Notes: generated by a model not told the origin, from the letters alone. A stretch of 64,000 bases of DNA from Agarophyton chilense (GCA_030374765.1 JARGXX010000044.1:62001-126000), one strand, 5' to 3'. Positions 1 to 10,672 are shown, counted from the stretch's first letter. Numbers and translations: made by a program.

Positions 1-1550
1 CTTTGATCCAGACCGCGTCACAACTTACACCGCTGAATGCCCCTCAACCAGATCCATTATGTGTCTAGCTGCCGCTTTCCATCTTAAACTAGAACAGTTT
101 GATATATCATCTGCATTCTTCCACGAACGATATGAACACTCCACACCTGTATTCGTGCGACAAATCCCTCGCTTCGATGGTTCCTACAAACACAAGGGCC
201 GAGCTGGGATACTCAAAGGAAACCTGTGCGGTATCCCTCCTGCCTCCCACATATACTTCGAGGCATTAGCATCATTCCTGAAAAGCAAAGGCTACATTCA
301 AACTAACAGCGATCCCTGCCTCTTCCTCCGCCTCACATCGGACGGCTCCATCATAATAAGCGTGACCATCGATGACTTCTTAGCGGCTGCTCCAATAAAG
401 TCCATGATAGATGATCTCTACGACACTCTCCGGTCCAGATACAAGATACGACGACTAGGCCCACCAAAACTCTTTCTCAATTGGCGCATTGAAAGATTCC
501 CGAACTGTGCCATCCACATCTCCCAACCTCATACCATCCGTGCAATTCTCGAAAAACACAACCTTCTCCACTGTAGTCCCAAGCCAACCCCATAAATCGA
601 ACCAAACCCCAAAAAGCCACCCGACCAATCTGCACCACTGCCACCGGAGAAAGAATTCGCATACCGCCAAAGAATTGGAGAGCTTCGCTATGTAGCTGAT
701 TCCACAAGACAGGACATAACCCACATTATAAGCCGCCTGGCTACCAACATGAAAACTCCAACACAAAAGAATTGGGAACAACTCCGCTACTCCCTGAAAT
801 ACCTCAAAGGCACAATAAGCCACGTAATTCTCTACAAGCAGGCCGCCCCTTCCACTCTAGTATCATACGCAGACGCGGTTTCGCAAATGCGTCAGATCGA
901 AAGTCATACTCTGAAATAGTACACCTCTTAACAAAAAGCCCAGTAATGTGGCAATCGACAAAGCAGAAGAGGATCGCTCTATCGATATGCGAAGCAGAGT
1001 ATCATGCGGCGTCAGCGGCCTCTCAGCAAACAATGTGGCTGCGCCGACTGCTGTGTTACATCGGCTACTCCCAGAAGTCCGCGACTCTACTACACATGGA
1101 CAATAATGCCCCAATCTTGGTAGCATACCAAACGGCCCCCACCAAGCACCGGAAGTATTGCCACCTCCGCAGACATTACCTCCATGACCTCATCAAAAGC
1201 AAGCGCATCCTTATCCAGCACACCCCCACCATATCCATGCTCGCAGACATTCTGACGAAAGCGCTCAAGAAACAGACGTTCACTCGACTTCGAAACGCCC
1301 TCAACATCGTGCCGCCACCCCCAAACTACCATCATCGTGCAGGGAAATGCTAGACTGCACAAACAACCCACGCTGATGGCAGTTTTTCAGCGCAGCTAGA
1401 CTGCACACACACGACACACACGTGCAACACTGCACTAGACATAGTCTCGACCGGCGTCGCACCCGAGAGTAAAGAGAACGACCACCCTTGTCCGTCACAG
1501 TCAGGAAGTATATGTAGGTGTACCTGATTGGTCACATACAATTTCCAACA
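1..1550 (+). mobile_element. Ty1/copia element A, 3' part (unit 1), fossil
   Basis: Fragment of a copia-type LTR retrotransposon, cut by the window start. The first ORF (59-595) is the palm half of reverse transcriptase: it has the ISSAFFH-type motif, then a TIDDF box in place of the usual YVDD, then an LGPPKLFLNWRI-like stretch. The next frame (772-1,353) is copia RNase H, with the ICEAEYHAASAASQQ-type helix and the MLADILTKAL ending typical of copia pol. The noncoding tail ends TTTCCAACA near 1,550, which looks like a copia LTR terminus. The second copy lies at 22,715-24,466. It is broken, with at least two breaks, and moderately old. Confidence 0.8.
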
Positions 1551-2597
1551 ACGCATTAGGCTGGCACATTAGTAAATCCCTGCTATTTCTATATGGATAT
1601 ATTTACAGCAAGGCGCCAGCCTAACCGTAGCGATGAAGGTTCCATAACATTTGCAAACCGTAATTTTCATAGTTACTGTGGCATGCTTTGCGTGAGGTCT
1701 ATGAGCCGTCAGTCTGAAGCGCTTTATGAGTGCCGTTTGCGCCTAACTCAAGAATATCTCCTACTTATGTCGCTAGGAAAGGCCTGCGATTGTGCGCAAG
1801 ATTTTGTTACAGCTGTGTGGCGCATTTTTCATCTACGAAATTGTTTTCCTCCCCCCCATTTTCAAATCGCTAAAAGCCAGTAGACAGAATTCCGTCATTG
1901 TGGCGGGAAAAGGCCCAGTTATCTCAACCTCGTAGAAATGAGAGCAGCAGACTCGGTGGCTGCTTAAAGAGTGCTTTGGTTCGCACAAACTGCAGTTCGT
2001 TGCAGCATATTTCGCAGTTGCTCCGACACAGCATCGCTGCCGACAGCGGACAGCTTGGATTCGGATCACCGTCCAGTCTGATGGCACACAGGACTGACAG
2101 GAGCTGGGCGAAAACCGTGCTCGACGTCAAGGGCTCTATTTGTTACACATGCAACGATATTTTTTTCATGTTCCTTGATCACTCTTCGCGACCGGTCCTG
2201 TTTACGTTGTCTTTGAAATTGATCGGACAGACCAGTTCATTCAGATCTTCGATTCATCGTCACACCGCTTTTAATACAATCAGTACGTGCACACCGCCGA
2301 TTCTCTTATCGCTAGGAAGCAATGTTCTCGGAATAGGCACTCTTCCATACAAGAAACTTCATACTTTTTTTGAGTGATTGGCTGGAAGGATGCACAATGT
2401 CTGCACAGCGTTAAAGAACGTGACTGATTCACTGGGAGTAGACTGCTCGGGACGGCTCTACGTTCCAAAACGTGAACCGAGTGCAATACGGATGGGACCC
2501 TTGATACAGATGTGAGAGTTCTGGGGAATGAAAATACCACCAATGCCGCCGTTTGAGTATTGACTTATTATTCAAACTGTGGCTTTCGTCTTCTGCA
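1551..2597. other. Anonymous DNA; holds the empty target site of the gypsy array
   Basis: No recognisable gene. Bases 1,672-1,676 (GTTAC) are the unoccupied target of the gypsy insertion seen in unit 2. An open frame at 1,898-2,377 has no family resemblance I can see, and its composition does not set it apart from noncoding DNA. Unit 2 matches almost perfectly at 44,342-45,267. Confidence 0.5.
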
Positions 2598-2759
2598 TCA
2601 AGTGCGCACAAGTTCCTTTCTCCACACGGTGGCGACACCGTAAGCTCCAGCAGCACCCACGCGCAGCATGAAGGGCCAGATTGTATACTGAAGCTTGTGC
2701 CCCAAAAAAGTCTGAATTGTGCCCAGAATCTCTGTACTAATATGAATTGCAAACTGCAT
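2598..2759 (-). CDS. Small ORF, 53 aa, possible single-pass membrane protein
   Basis: A 53-codon minus-strand frame from ATG at 2,759 to TGA at 2,598. The product has a polar N-terminus, a phrase reading FLGHKLQYTIWPF, then a short Gly/Ala-rich hydrophobic run (VGAAGAYGVATVW) and a basic tail RKELVRT. This single-helix layout is what small inner-membrane mitochondrial subunits look like, but I do not recognise the family. Possible splice acceptors (ATATTAG, AATTCAG) lie near its start, so it could instead be the last exon of a longer gene whose first exon lies to the right. The copy in unit 2 (45,268-45,429) looks identical. Confidence 0.35.
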   Translation of the reverse strand: MQFAIHISTEILGTIQTFLGHKLQYTIWPFMLRVGAAGAYGVATVWRKELVRT

Positions 2760-3685
2760 TAGCTGCTATGGTTGCGTAGCAGCTTATCATAAGTAGATAT
2801 TTATTTTGCACTAAGTTTTCGTGGCAACAGAAATTTTAAGAGTAGAAGAGTTGTTCGTTGTTGAAAGGTACTTGTAAGAAAGCTTCAATAAATGGTTGAA
2901 TATAGACCCGAGATTAAGACTAACAACCAAAATGCAGTGTAATAAGACATCTTAAGCTCTGAAATGCCGAGAGGCTCCCGCGGTAGCACTTGCCCAGCAC
3001 GGATTCTTGTTTCGTCGCTTCATTCTTGCACGCTCAACGCCGTGCTCTTTTGTTTCCCAACCCAAGGCCGACTGTTTCTACGCGATCATCATTGACATGG
3101 TGTATTCAAAAGTCTTCTGTTTCTTTCACTGCACTCTGATAGAACTTGGTTTGGTCTTCATGCATCACACAATGATACAAGGCCTGTGTGCAAGGATGCG
3201 GTTGTAAGTTGAGCTTCGGACATGTTGTTGAAGTTCATACGTGTGCAGTGTGGGGAGCGATCTCAACACAAGAAATAGTCGGCACAAAGGGTCTGCCTGG
3301 AGCTCTCGGAAGAGCTCCGAGGATAACGTGCCGGATTTATATAGGGATACTATGCGACCTTCCGGACACTTAAGGTGACGTACTGGTTATGTCAATCTGT
3401 ACGTCACTGATGGATGTTGTACGTGTTTCACAGCGGTACAGCGTATCGCTGGTGCCTGTGGCATAGATAGACATGGGCATTGCGATATTGTTTAAAATTG
3501 TACAGGTACTCAACTCAATTCTTCAAAACGTACCAGATCGGGGCACTCTGTAGTGCAGTGGAGAGAAGAGAATAGCTTCAGTAGCGTTACTGCGTCGGGG
3601 TGAGCACCAGTGGGCTGGGTGCTGGTTCTAAACGGTTGGATGAAATGCTAATACATTGTAGTGGTTGGCAGATAATGCGATGCTA
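2760..3685. other. Intergenic DNA, nothing recognised
   Basis: AT-rich stretch with scattered short frames, none with a recognisable motif. No mobile-element ends, tRNA or other RNA gene is apparent. It is conserved almost base for base at 45,430-46,355 in unit 2. Confidence 0.4.
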
Positions 3686-3872
3686 GGCTACTATCTTGCA
3701 TCGTGAGCGCTTGCACAGGAATGCGGCGGCTGCTCCAACAGGAAGACAGCGTTGGGCATGAGCACAGGATTTGTCAAGTCGAATGTGAATGTCGGCTCCG
3801 AAACGAATTTGGACCACAGCTATTGCTTTTTTGTCGCTCTTGAGACCGTTACCATCAAAGCTCGGCCGGGGT
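3686..3872 (+). repeat. Outer inverted-repeat arm, left
   Basis: The reverse complement of this stretch matches 7,411-7,604 with scattered mismatches. Shared phrases include GGCCGAGCTTTGATGGTA, TTCGGAGCCGACATTCA and CAAGCGCTCACGATGCAAGA. Together with the inner inverted gene pair (4,480-5,100 against 5,900-6,520) it forms the outer arm of an old, eroded inverted duplication about 3.9 kb across. Confidence 0.75.
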
Positions 3873-4308
3873 ATTCACGTGCTAGATGAAGATGATGCCA
3901 CTGCAAGCTGGGCGCGAGGTACATGGGCCTTTTATTTGAAGGATTTCTGGTGCCCTCTGGGCGCGTCATTCCGTGTCCTGAGAGAGAAAATATTCGAACA
4001 ACAACGGCCTGCAGATGCAGGGGTTGCCGCTTCAATTGTTCACCTTCAAGTGGGGTGGGTAAGGTGAACAATTCTGTTGCCGGCGTGGACTCCCGCCATT
4101 CTGACAGAGTTTCGAACCACTCAACATGCGTCCGCCACTCGGAGCAAAATCTTTCCAAGAAATAATTGCCATTCACAACGTAACAAAAATATAGCAACGC
4201 TACTATGTTTAGGACAGCTCGCTTCTTCTTTGTTATCGTGTGGTGTGGACTACATCACCCTTTCCTGTGATTTCGTGACCGAGGTTTCTTTCTCCGTCTT
4301 TTGAGGAC

Positions 4309-5112
4309 ATGATCCGGTCTTGCGTCCTGATAGAACGCGAGAAAAGTGTGGAAAAGAAGACAGCTTATAATGCGTGTCTTGTTATTTCGCGTACTAGAGA
4401 ATTTCTCTCAGTTTACGATTGCCAGCGGTATCAAGATAGGTATACTAATTACTCACAAGGCCTTTCGGCATGTGGGCTGCACGACCCAAATCGCAGCAAC
4501 GAAAACAGAAGACTCCCAGATGGGTTTCCCCCCCGCTCTCCAACTAAACTACCGCCGCTTGGAAACCCTCAGACGGGCAGTCTTCCACGCTTAGAATCCA
4601 TCTCCGGCCGCCCGGAAGATTCAAGACTTCCATCCGTGTATCAAACCAGCTCTCTCCGAGAACACCCGCTTAGAACATCTCAACCGAGAACTCTCCCAAG
4701 TTTGGAATCTTCATTTGGCCGCCCGGAAGATTCAAGACTTGGATTTGGCCATAAATCCATTTCTTGTGATGTCCAACGGAGTAGAAGTGGGACCTTTCGT
4801 CCGGTGTCTCTCAATTTGTCTCAGGAAGCAAGTTGCGCTTACCCCAACCAAGACTTCATTCCAGTCCCACGGAAATGCCACACAACAGCCACCATGAGGA
4901 AAAAGTGTGGCGAAGAGGCAACGTTCTGGAAGTACTTCAGGAACATAATAGTCTGGAAGAAGGAGCGCCAGAGATTTCACAGGGGTTTTCTTCAGAAAAC
5001 ATTCACCAATATGCAGTTCCCGTGCCTTGTTCTGCCCCGCAAGCGTTGTATTCCACGCAAGAAGTTTCCAAGCAGTTCTCCTGAGCATAACCTTCAGGCG
5101 ATAGAACACTGA
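4309..5112 (+). pseudogene. Plus-strand paralogue of the C2H2 gene, without zinc fingers
   Basis: An open frame of 267 codons that is the inverted paralogue of the minus-strand zinc-finger gene at 5,350-6,561. Residues about 60-150 carry the same repeated phrase (KLPPLGNPQTGSLP... GRPEDSRLPS / GRPEDSRLGFGHK) and then SISCDVQRSRSGT, matching TSCDVRRSGSGT of the partner. After about residue 185 this frame aligns with the alternative frame of the partner. The zinc-finger frame continues at 4,833-5,084 (HEEKVWRRGNVLEV, GAPEISQ), so the two copies are out of register by an indel. Similarity fades after 5,110, and no Cys2-His2 motif is present on this strand. Probably a decayed gene copy. The unit-2 equivalent is 46,979-47,782. 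Confidence 0.6.
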
Positions 5113-5349
5113 TAGAAGCTTGTAGATAACTTACTCCATTACGGCTAGAGTCGCAAGCTATACTTTCCTCACACCCGTTGGTAAACTGTGACGATTGGGG
5201 TGCTCTGCGCATACATGGCTCAAATTATCCTCCATCTCCGTAAAGTAGATCTTGTACAGCCTACATGGCAAACGCTCAAAAGTTTAATGAGCAGTTTTCA
5301 TGTGGGTTTCGACCATCGCTCTTTGCGAAAACCGGATGCCGCAAATCTC

Positions 5350-6561
5350 TCAATTGAACCCCGCCTCAACGCAGTGAACAGTACTCAAATGCCTTTCTAG
5401 GTTCGGTTTCCGGTGAAATTGATGCGAGCATACGGGGCAGACAAAGGGACGCACCTGAGTTACCCGATCCAATATGGATATGTCAAAGAAGATGGTTTCA
5501 AAAGCAATTGCAAAGAGAAATGTTAGAAAAGACCGACGTGATTGAGATCCGCAGTGAAAGCTGAAGTAACTCACTTTTCGATGAATGGCTTGGATGTGTC
5601 GCACCTTATGATGCTTGCGACCAAACGACTTCGTACACCACTCACACTGGAAAATCTTCGGACGTTTGGTACGGGAGCCTGTGATGCCAAGTTTTTCGAG
5701 TCCTGGTTGATGGGTTGGAAATGATGAGCAACCAGCAGGAGCTGTACGTATCGGCAACAACGAATCTTCACGGAGGTTGTGCTCAGGAGACCGGTTGGAA
5801 ACTTCTTGAACGAGACACGACGCTTCCGGGGCAGGATAAGGCACATGAACTGGAGATTGGCGAATGCTATCTGAACAAAATCTCTGTGCAATCTCTGGGG
5901 CGCCTCCATCCCGACTCTTGCGCTCCTGAGGTAGTTCCAGAACACTGTTTCTTCGCCACGCTGTTTCCCCATGGCGGTGTTGGTGTGGGATTTCCGTGTA
6001 GTGTTCATTTCCGTAGGACTGGAGTGCAAGAATGGGGTGAGTGCCCCTTGCTTCCTGAAACCATTCGAGAGACACGGGACGAGCGGTTCCACTTCCACTC
6101 CGACGGACATCGCAAGAAGTGGGTTGATGACCGAATCCAAGTCTTGAATCTTCCGGGCGGCCGAATAGAGATTGGAAACTCGGAAGACTTTGTGGTTGCG
6201 GGTTTCCAAGCGGCGGTAGTCGAAGAGATCTAAATTGATGGCGAGATGGAAGTCTGGAATCGTCTGGGCGGCCAAATGAAGATTCCAAACCCGGAAAACT
6301 TCCCAGTTGAGATAATCCAAGCGGCGGTAGTCGTTGAGAAATAAATCGATGGCCGGATGGAAGTCTTGAATCTTCCGAGCGGCCGAATAGAGATTGAAAG
6401 CTTGGAAGACTCCCTGCTTGAGGGTTTCCAAGCGGCGGTAGTCGGAGAGCGCGGGGAAACTCATCTAAGCTTCTTCTGTTTTGGTTGCTGCGATTTGTGT
6501 AGTGCAATCGCCTTCTCTTGAGAAACCCCGAAAACTGGTGTGCAACAAGTTCATTGTCCAT
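5350..6561 (-). CDS. C2H2 zinc-finger protein, two fingers split by a 120-nt intron
   Basis: Putative nuclear DNA- or RNA-binding protein. Exon 1 (6,561-5,575) encodes 329 residues. Residues about 40-150 hold three copies of a 37-residue repeat of the form RLPPLGNPQ-GSLPSFQSLFGRPEDSRLPSGHQ. A basic, Ser/Pro-rich middle follows, then finger 1 (C306, C309, H322, H327; spacing C-x2-C-x12-H-x4-H). Exon 2 (5,454-5,350) encodes 34 residues with finger 2 (CPVC...H-x4-H). Once the intron is removed, the residues between the fingers are RKVRPFV, the same length as the canonical TGEKPFx linker, which supports the splice model. The intron has no stop and a length divisible by three, so unspliced RNA would encode 403 residues. 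The start at 6,561 is the first ATG of the frame. A second frame (6,464-5,571) is also open for 297 codons. The family target is unknown. Confidence 0.75.
   Translation of the reverse strand: MDNELVAHQFSGFLKRRRLHYTNRSNQNRRSLDEFPRALRLPPLGNPQAGSLPSFQSLFGRSEDSRLPSGHRFISQRLPPLGLSQLGSFPGLESSFGRPDDSRLPSRHQFRSLRLPPLGNPQPQSLPSFQSLFGRPEDSRLGFGHQPTSCDVRRSGSGTARPVSLEWFQEARGTHPILALQSYGNEHYTEIPHQHRHGETAWRRNSVLELPQERKSRDGGAPEIAQRFCSDSIRQSPVHVPYPAPEASCLVQEVSNRSPEHNLREDSLLPIRTAPAGCSSFPTHQPGLEKLGITGSRTKRPKIFQCEWCTKSFGRKHHKVRHIQAIHRKVSYFSFHCGSQSRRSFLTFLFAIAFETIFFDISILDRVTQVRPFVCPVCSHQFHRKPNLERHLSTVHCVEAGFN
5455..5574 (-). other. Intron of the C2H2 gene (120 nt, phase 0, stop-free)
   Basis: On the minus strand it starts GTGAGT at 5,574 and ends GGGTAACTCAG at 5,455. 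It separates the two zinc fingers exactly within their linker. Read through, it would add 40 hydrophobic-rich residues between the fingers. The sequence shows the splice signals, and the restored linker length supports real splicing. Confidence 0.75.
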
Positions 6562-7403
6562 ATTAAATGATTGGGTTGTTTGTTGTGTGAGATGCCTTGC
6601 TTATTTCGAGGGAAGACGCAAGGAGTGAAACGCATGTAAAGTACACAGAACGAACGGTGAGAGAAACGCTTCAACACACAGAGGGCGATATTTCTCGACC
6701 AACGTTGATGGCAAAGACGCAAGGTAGCTCGGTGTTCGCCGGCGACACCAGCGTCCAAGTACTGAAAAGTGTGATCTGTTTCACTTCAATCTAGTATCCG
6801 AAAGTACTCGAAGTTTTTCGTCACGGAGCATCATCTCTCATCGCAGCCAAAGAGCACACTGGTTTCCATCCTCTGTGAAAACCAAAATTTGAACGCGGTG
6901 TGAATCATCTTGGACCAGTTTTGTGTCAATAAATCAGAACAGAAAGAACTTCAGGAGCTGTGCTCTCCAACAAAATCACGGACTGAACAGCCGTTGATAT
7001 TCGTTCCAAAACAGAGGGAAGCGCATGGCAGCATGGATGTCGACCGCATGGCAAGACGCTGGTGTCTGTCATACGACAGCATTCGTTGGGTTCCAAGAGA
7101 CGCACATGCGTATGCAAATCAGAAGCTGGTGCAGATGGCACGAACAAGCAGAACGAAATGCGCTCGGCGTTGCTCTGGGTGCAGTTGCCGCAGTTGGTGT
7201 CGTCGAAGGAAACAAAGTGATTCGAGATATCAACACAGTTGGACAGTAAGTGATTGTGGTGGTCACTGGCTTGTCTCCTGTAGTGGGGTAGAGGTACATG
7301 TTGGAAAGCCCTCACGTGTATCGTTGCCATTCAAAAACGATACATACTACTATAACGTTGCTCGAAAAGTATCTTTTGCAGCTATGAACACACGAGTGAT
7401 CAG
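6562..7403. other. Region between the C2H2 gene and RBR, with one weak ORF
   Basis: Upstream of the minus-strand C2H2 gene, so its promoter should lie here. A plus-strand frame at 7,025-7,249 encodes 74 residues ending in a Gly/Ala/Val-rich helix (ALGVALGAVAAVGVVEG) and is followed at once by a donor-like GTAAGTG. In unit 2 the same frame has an in-frame TGA (W to stop), so I do not call it a gene. The overlapping frame 6,910-7,428 has no recognisable motif. Confidence 0.35.
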
Positions 7404-7410
7404 ATGTGAA

Positions 7411-7604
7411 ACTCCGGCCGAGCTTTGATGGTAGCGGTCTCAAGAGCTACAAAAAAGCAATAGCTGTGGTCCGAATTTGTTTCGGAGCCGACATTCAAAT
7501 TCGACTTGACAAGTCCTGTGCTCATGCCCAACGCTGTCTACCTGTAGGAGCAGCCGCCCCATTTCCATTCAAGCGCTCACGATGCAAGAAAGTAGCCTTC
7601 GGTC
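7411..7604 (-). repeat. Outer inverted-repeat arm, right
   Basis: Reverse-complement partner of 3,686-3,872. In unit 2 the left arm survives at 46,356-46,542. The right arm is missing because the two units diverge at 7,404/49,963 and different DNA follows. Confidence 0.75.
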
Positions 7605-7704
7605 AAAAAGTTCTCCCATCCATGTTGGCTCCACTAACGCCAGACAAACTCATATTTGCTTCATCACGTGCACTATATGGCTTCTTCAGCTGGTTGTGTG
7701 ATTT

Positions 7705-10672
7705 ATGCGCTGCTTTCCATTTTCCCGGTATTCTCGGGACACTGAATTAGCGTTTACGTGTGCTGTTCTACCCCCTCTCCCGCCCCCTCTCACATACAGA
7801 CTCACTCGCAACACAACCACCAACAGCCCAAGCAACCACAGCAAGCGCAGTCCCCCCCGGCGGATTGTATCAACCTCCTCGTTCAAAGCCTCGCCCTTCC
7901 CACCCGTATCGCTAATTTGGCGCACACCATCCACAACTCCGCCGAGCCCCGGTCCCCGAATCTATACACCTCCGCCTGTGTTCTTTACATCGCTCCGTCG
8001 CCTACCGCGCCGATCAGATACCCAGCTTCCCATCACACAGTTACTCTCCGCCGCCAACGCCCAAGTCCGTCACATTCCGGAGTTCATACTCAACGCACGC
8101 TCCCCCGAGGACCTTTTCAATCGCAACATGCGGCACCCACGCGCAGTTGTAACTCTCCTACCCCCCGCTATCCTCACTCGGTTATCGTTCTTTCAGGCTA
8201 CTGAAGATGATATCGATGCCCATGGCAAGTCAATAGATGAAGTGTATGCACAACAACTCACCGCTGTCGATGACCGTATTGTAAGCGACGAACGTATCTT
8301 TCTTCACGCGCCACAGCTTACTGCCGTTGCCGCTTTACCACTCTCGCTCCCCTTACCACGTCAGTCTTCATGCGCTGGAACATCAACTTCGTGGCAAAGC
8401 CTCCGCCCAGTACAACCATCCGTCGCTGCACCGTTCAAACGCAACAAGGACCCGTCTGTGCCCGTACGATCTCCGGCCCAGCCCACTACCCACGCAGCAC
8501 CATCAACGCCTAAAGCCTCATCACAGCCTTCCACACCTCTCAATCGCAAACGTCGTATGGACGGCGAAAACCAGTCTGCAGCACCTACCCCACGCCCCCG
8601 AAATCTTCGGAAGGCTTCCGACTTTGCCGTCACCCCATCATAAGCCCGCCCGCCTACGCCGTGTCGCACGCGCACTCAATCTGCCATGCATTCGTCACTG
8701 TCATTCCCGGTTCGCTTCTCACGCTATCTGTCCACTCACCCTGATGCATTGGAGGCACTGGCCACAGTAGCTGTCGTTACGCCGCACTGTACGACTATCG
8801 TGCCTCCTATACCTCCATCATCAAACATTGCTCTCACTCCCGGCACTGACAACAATCGATCTGCAACATGGATCAGTGAGCTGAAGCAGAAACGACCAGA
8901 AACTCGAAGCGAAACGTGTCTCACATGCCCGCCAGAAAGTGTGGCTATATCGCACGATCTGAGAAGGGTCACTGGGGGTGGTCGCCCATTATACGCTATC
9001 ATTGATGTTGGCAGACGGTACTCTGATGCCTTGTGACGTGATTACGGATCTGAATAATTCCCGGTACAAACGTGAAGCTCTGGCTATCTGTTTCTCAACC
9101 ATCGAAGGTATTCTCGAGAAGGAACTTCGTCGGCTACGCAAACAGCCTGAAAAGTTTAATAGCAATGTACTTCACAACTACATCCTACACAAAAGCTTTC
9201 TCACTTTCGCGTGGGATACCGCTGTCTATGCCTAGGGTAGAAGGGATCTTCACGTTTTCACAGTTGCCTATCGTGCGTTCAATGTATCACCCTTTGAGCT
9301 TACGAGGCGCTGTAAACATTCTATACCCTTGTACCACAGATGCCACATCGCTTGGTTAATCATTCGAATAGCTGTGACGCTCGTATTCTAGAATGGATGG
9401 CATGGAGACATGACTCGCCTCTGGTACGAGTTCTTCAAGCATGTAGTCGAGATTTCCTTTGTACGCAAGATGAGCAGAAACCGTTCTAACCAAAAGAGAA
9501 ATTTGTCGGAGCGAGTGTTGGTGAACACACAGATGTCCGATCAGTCACCAGAACATAATGAACAGCCAGAAAGTGTAGAACAATCCCCGATTACGCCGCA
9601 AAAGCAGAAGATCGAAGAAGGACAACGTATAGAAACAAAGGCGATGATCACACTAAGGTTGAAAGAAATGGGGCGTCCGGAACGACTGTACGGAGATGTT
9701 GAAGCCAGAGCAAGAGTTCTAGACTTCTTTTTTGAAAAATTGTTTGCCCTGGCAAGCACTAGAATAGGGGATTTGTTAGGAAGACTTGGCCCCACCAACC
9801 TTCGTTCGGCAGTGTGGAAAAGCGTGCAGTATGCTCTGTGGTGCAGATGGAATTTGACAGTCAACAGACATATTGACTTGATCATCCTGTTTGTGATAGA
9901 TGGCGTGGCCAAGATCCAACATATCCAACTGCAGTTCCGCCATATCGTGTGGCACTACAATCAATTGGAGCACACAAGTGATTCCACATTTCTGAGCAAT
10001 TCTCCACCAGTGTCCCGTAACATTTTTCTCGGAGATTTCGGGCATTTGTTGGCGGAAGATGCTGCCGATGATAGTGGGCCACGACCGGAATCGACGGCTG
10101 AAGAGACAGGCGATATCATTCGCTTCTATAACGAAGTGTTTGTGCCTTACATGAGCAACTTCATCGTACTGACGGGCGAAGATAATGGAGGCCGAGATGC
10201 AAAGAGATTAGCGGAAGCATTGCGAGCGAGTAAGGCAGACGACCAAGCTTCAGAAGGTTTGAATGACCTTTCCAGACGGGCAAGCCGCCGTCAGGGAAGG
10301 GAACAAAAGAAAATGTTTGAGGATATTGATCGTAAATTATTGCAGAGTGCTATGCGCATCATGAAGACACAGATATCCCCAAAACAAATCGGATCGATTT
10401 TTGTTTCTCTCATGTCACCGTCAACGAGGAATATGGCTCTGAGTTGACAGCACAGCGTGCGGAGAAGTCAAGGCAACGATCTGGGTTCAATGACACCGGG
10501 TACTCGGTCACCATTCGCCTTTGGGGAAAGTCCTATCGGAAATGTTGCAGTGAGTCACAGAAGCTGGGAGAGAAGACGGTATCGACCACTGAGTTTCGAT
10601 GGGCCGGTTGCCGACGCAAGATGTACCGCAGTGCGGCGGGAGGTGCAAGAAGTCATCGGAAGATCAAGTTGA
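7705..10672 (+). pseudogene. Retinoblastoma-related (RBR) pocket protein gene, degraded or multi-exon copy
   Basis: Pocket proteins bind E2F/DP factors in the nucleus and restrain S-phase genes until CDKs phosphorylate them. The N-domain begins near 7,854 (INLLVQSLALPTRIANLAHTI, then ACVLYIA) and continues in another frame at about 8,020-8,320 (ITQLLSAANAQVRHIPEF; then DDRIVSDERIFLHA, like the DERxFL motif). Pocket A is at about 8,860-9,235 (SRYKREALAICFSTIEGILEKE, SNVLHNYILHKSFLTFAWD) and about 9,358-9,460 (RILEWMAWRHDSPL). Pocket B is at about 9,700-10,180 (FFEKLFALASTRIGDLL, RHIDLIILFVIDGVAKI, IIRFYNEVFVPY). The C-terminus has TPGTRSPFAFGESP and YRPLSFDGP, the E2F/DP-contact pattern. Frame changes between domains fit small introns, but one near 7,990 looks like a frameshift. 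A TGA at 10,445-10,447 stands where unit 2 has CGA. Some CDK-type SP sites present in unit 2 are lost here. The RBR family call is firm; whether the gene works is doubtful. Confidence 0.85.

Noticed and set aside
1898-2377. 159-codon plus-strand ORF, also at 44,568-45,047
   Set aside because: No motif, no helix pattern and ordinary composition; overlapping frames are equally open. Not called as a gene.
7025-7249. 74-codon ORF with Gly/Ala/Val helix and adjoining GTAAGT donor
   Set aside because: The unit-2 copy has an in-frame stop and no downstream exon was found.
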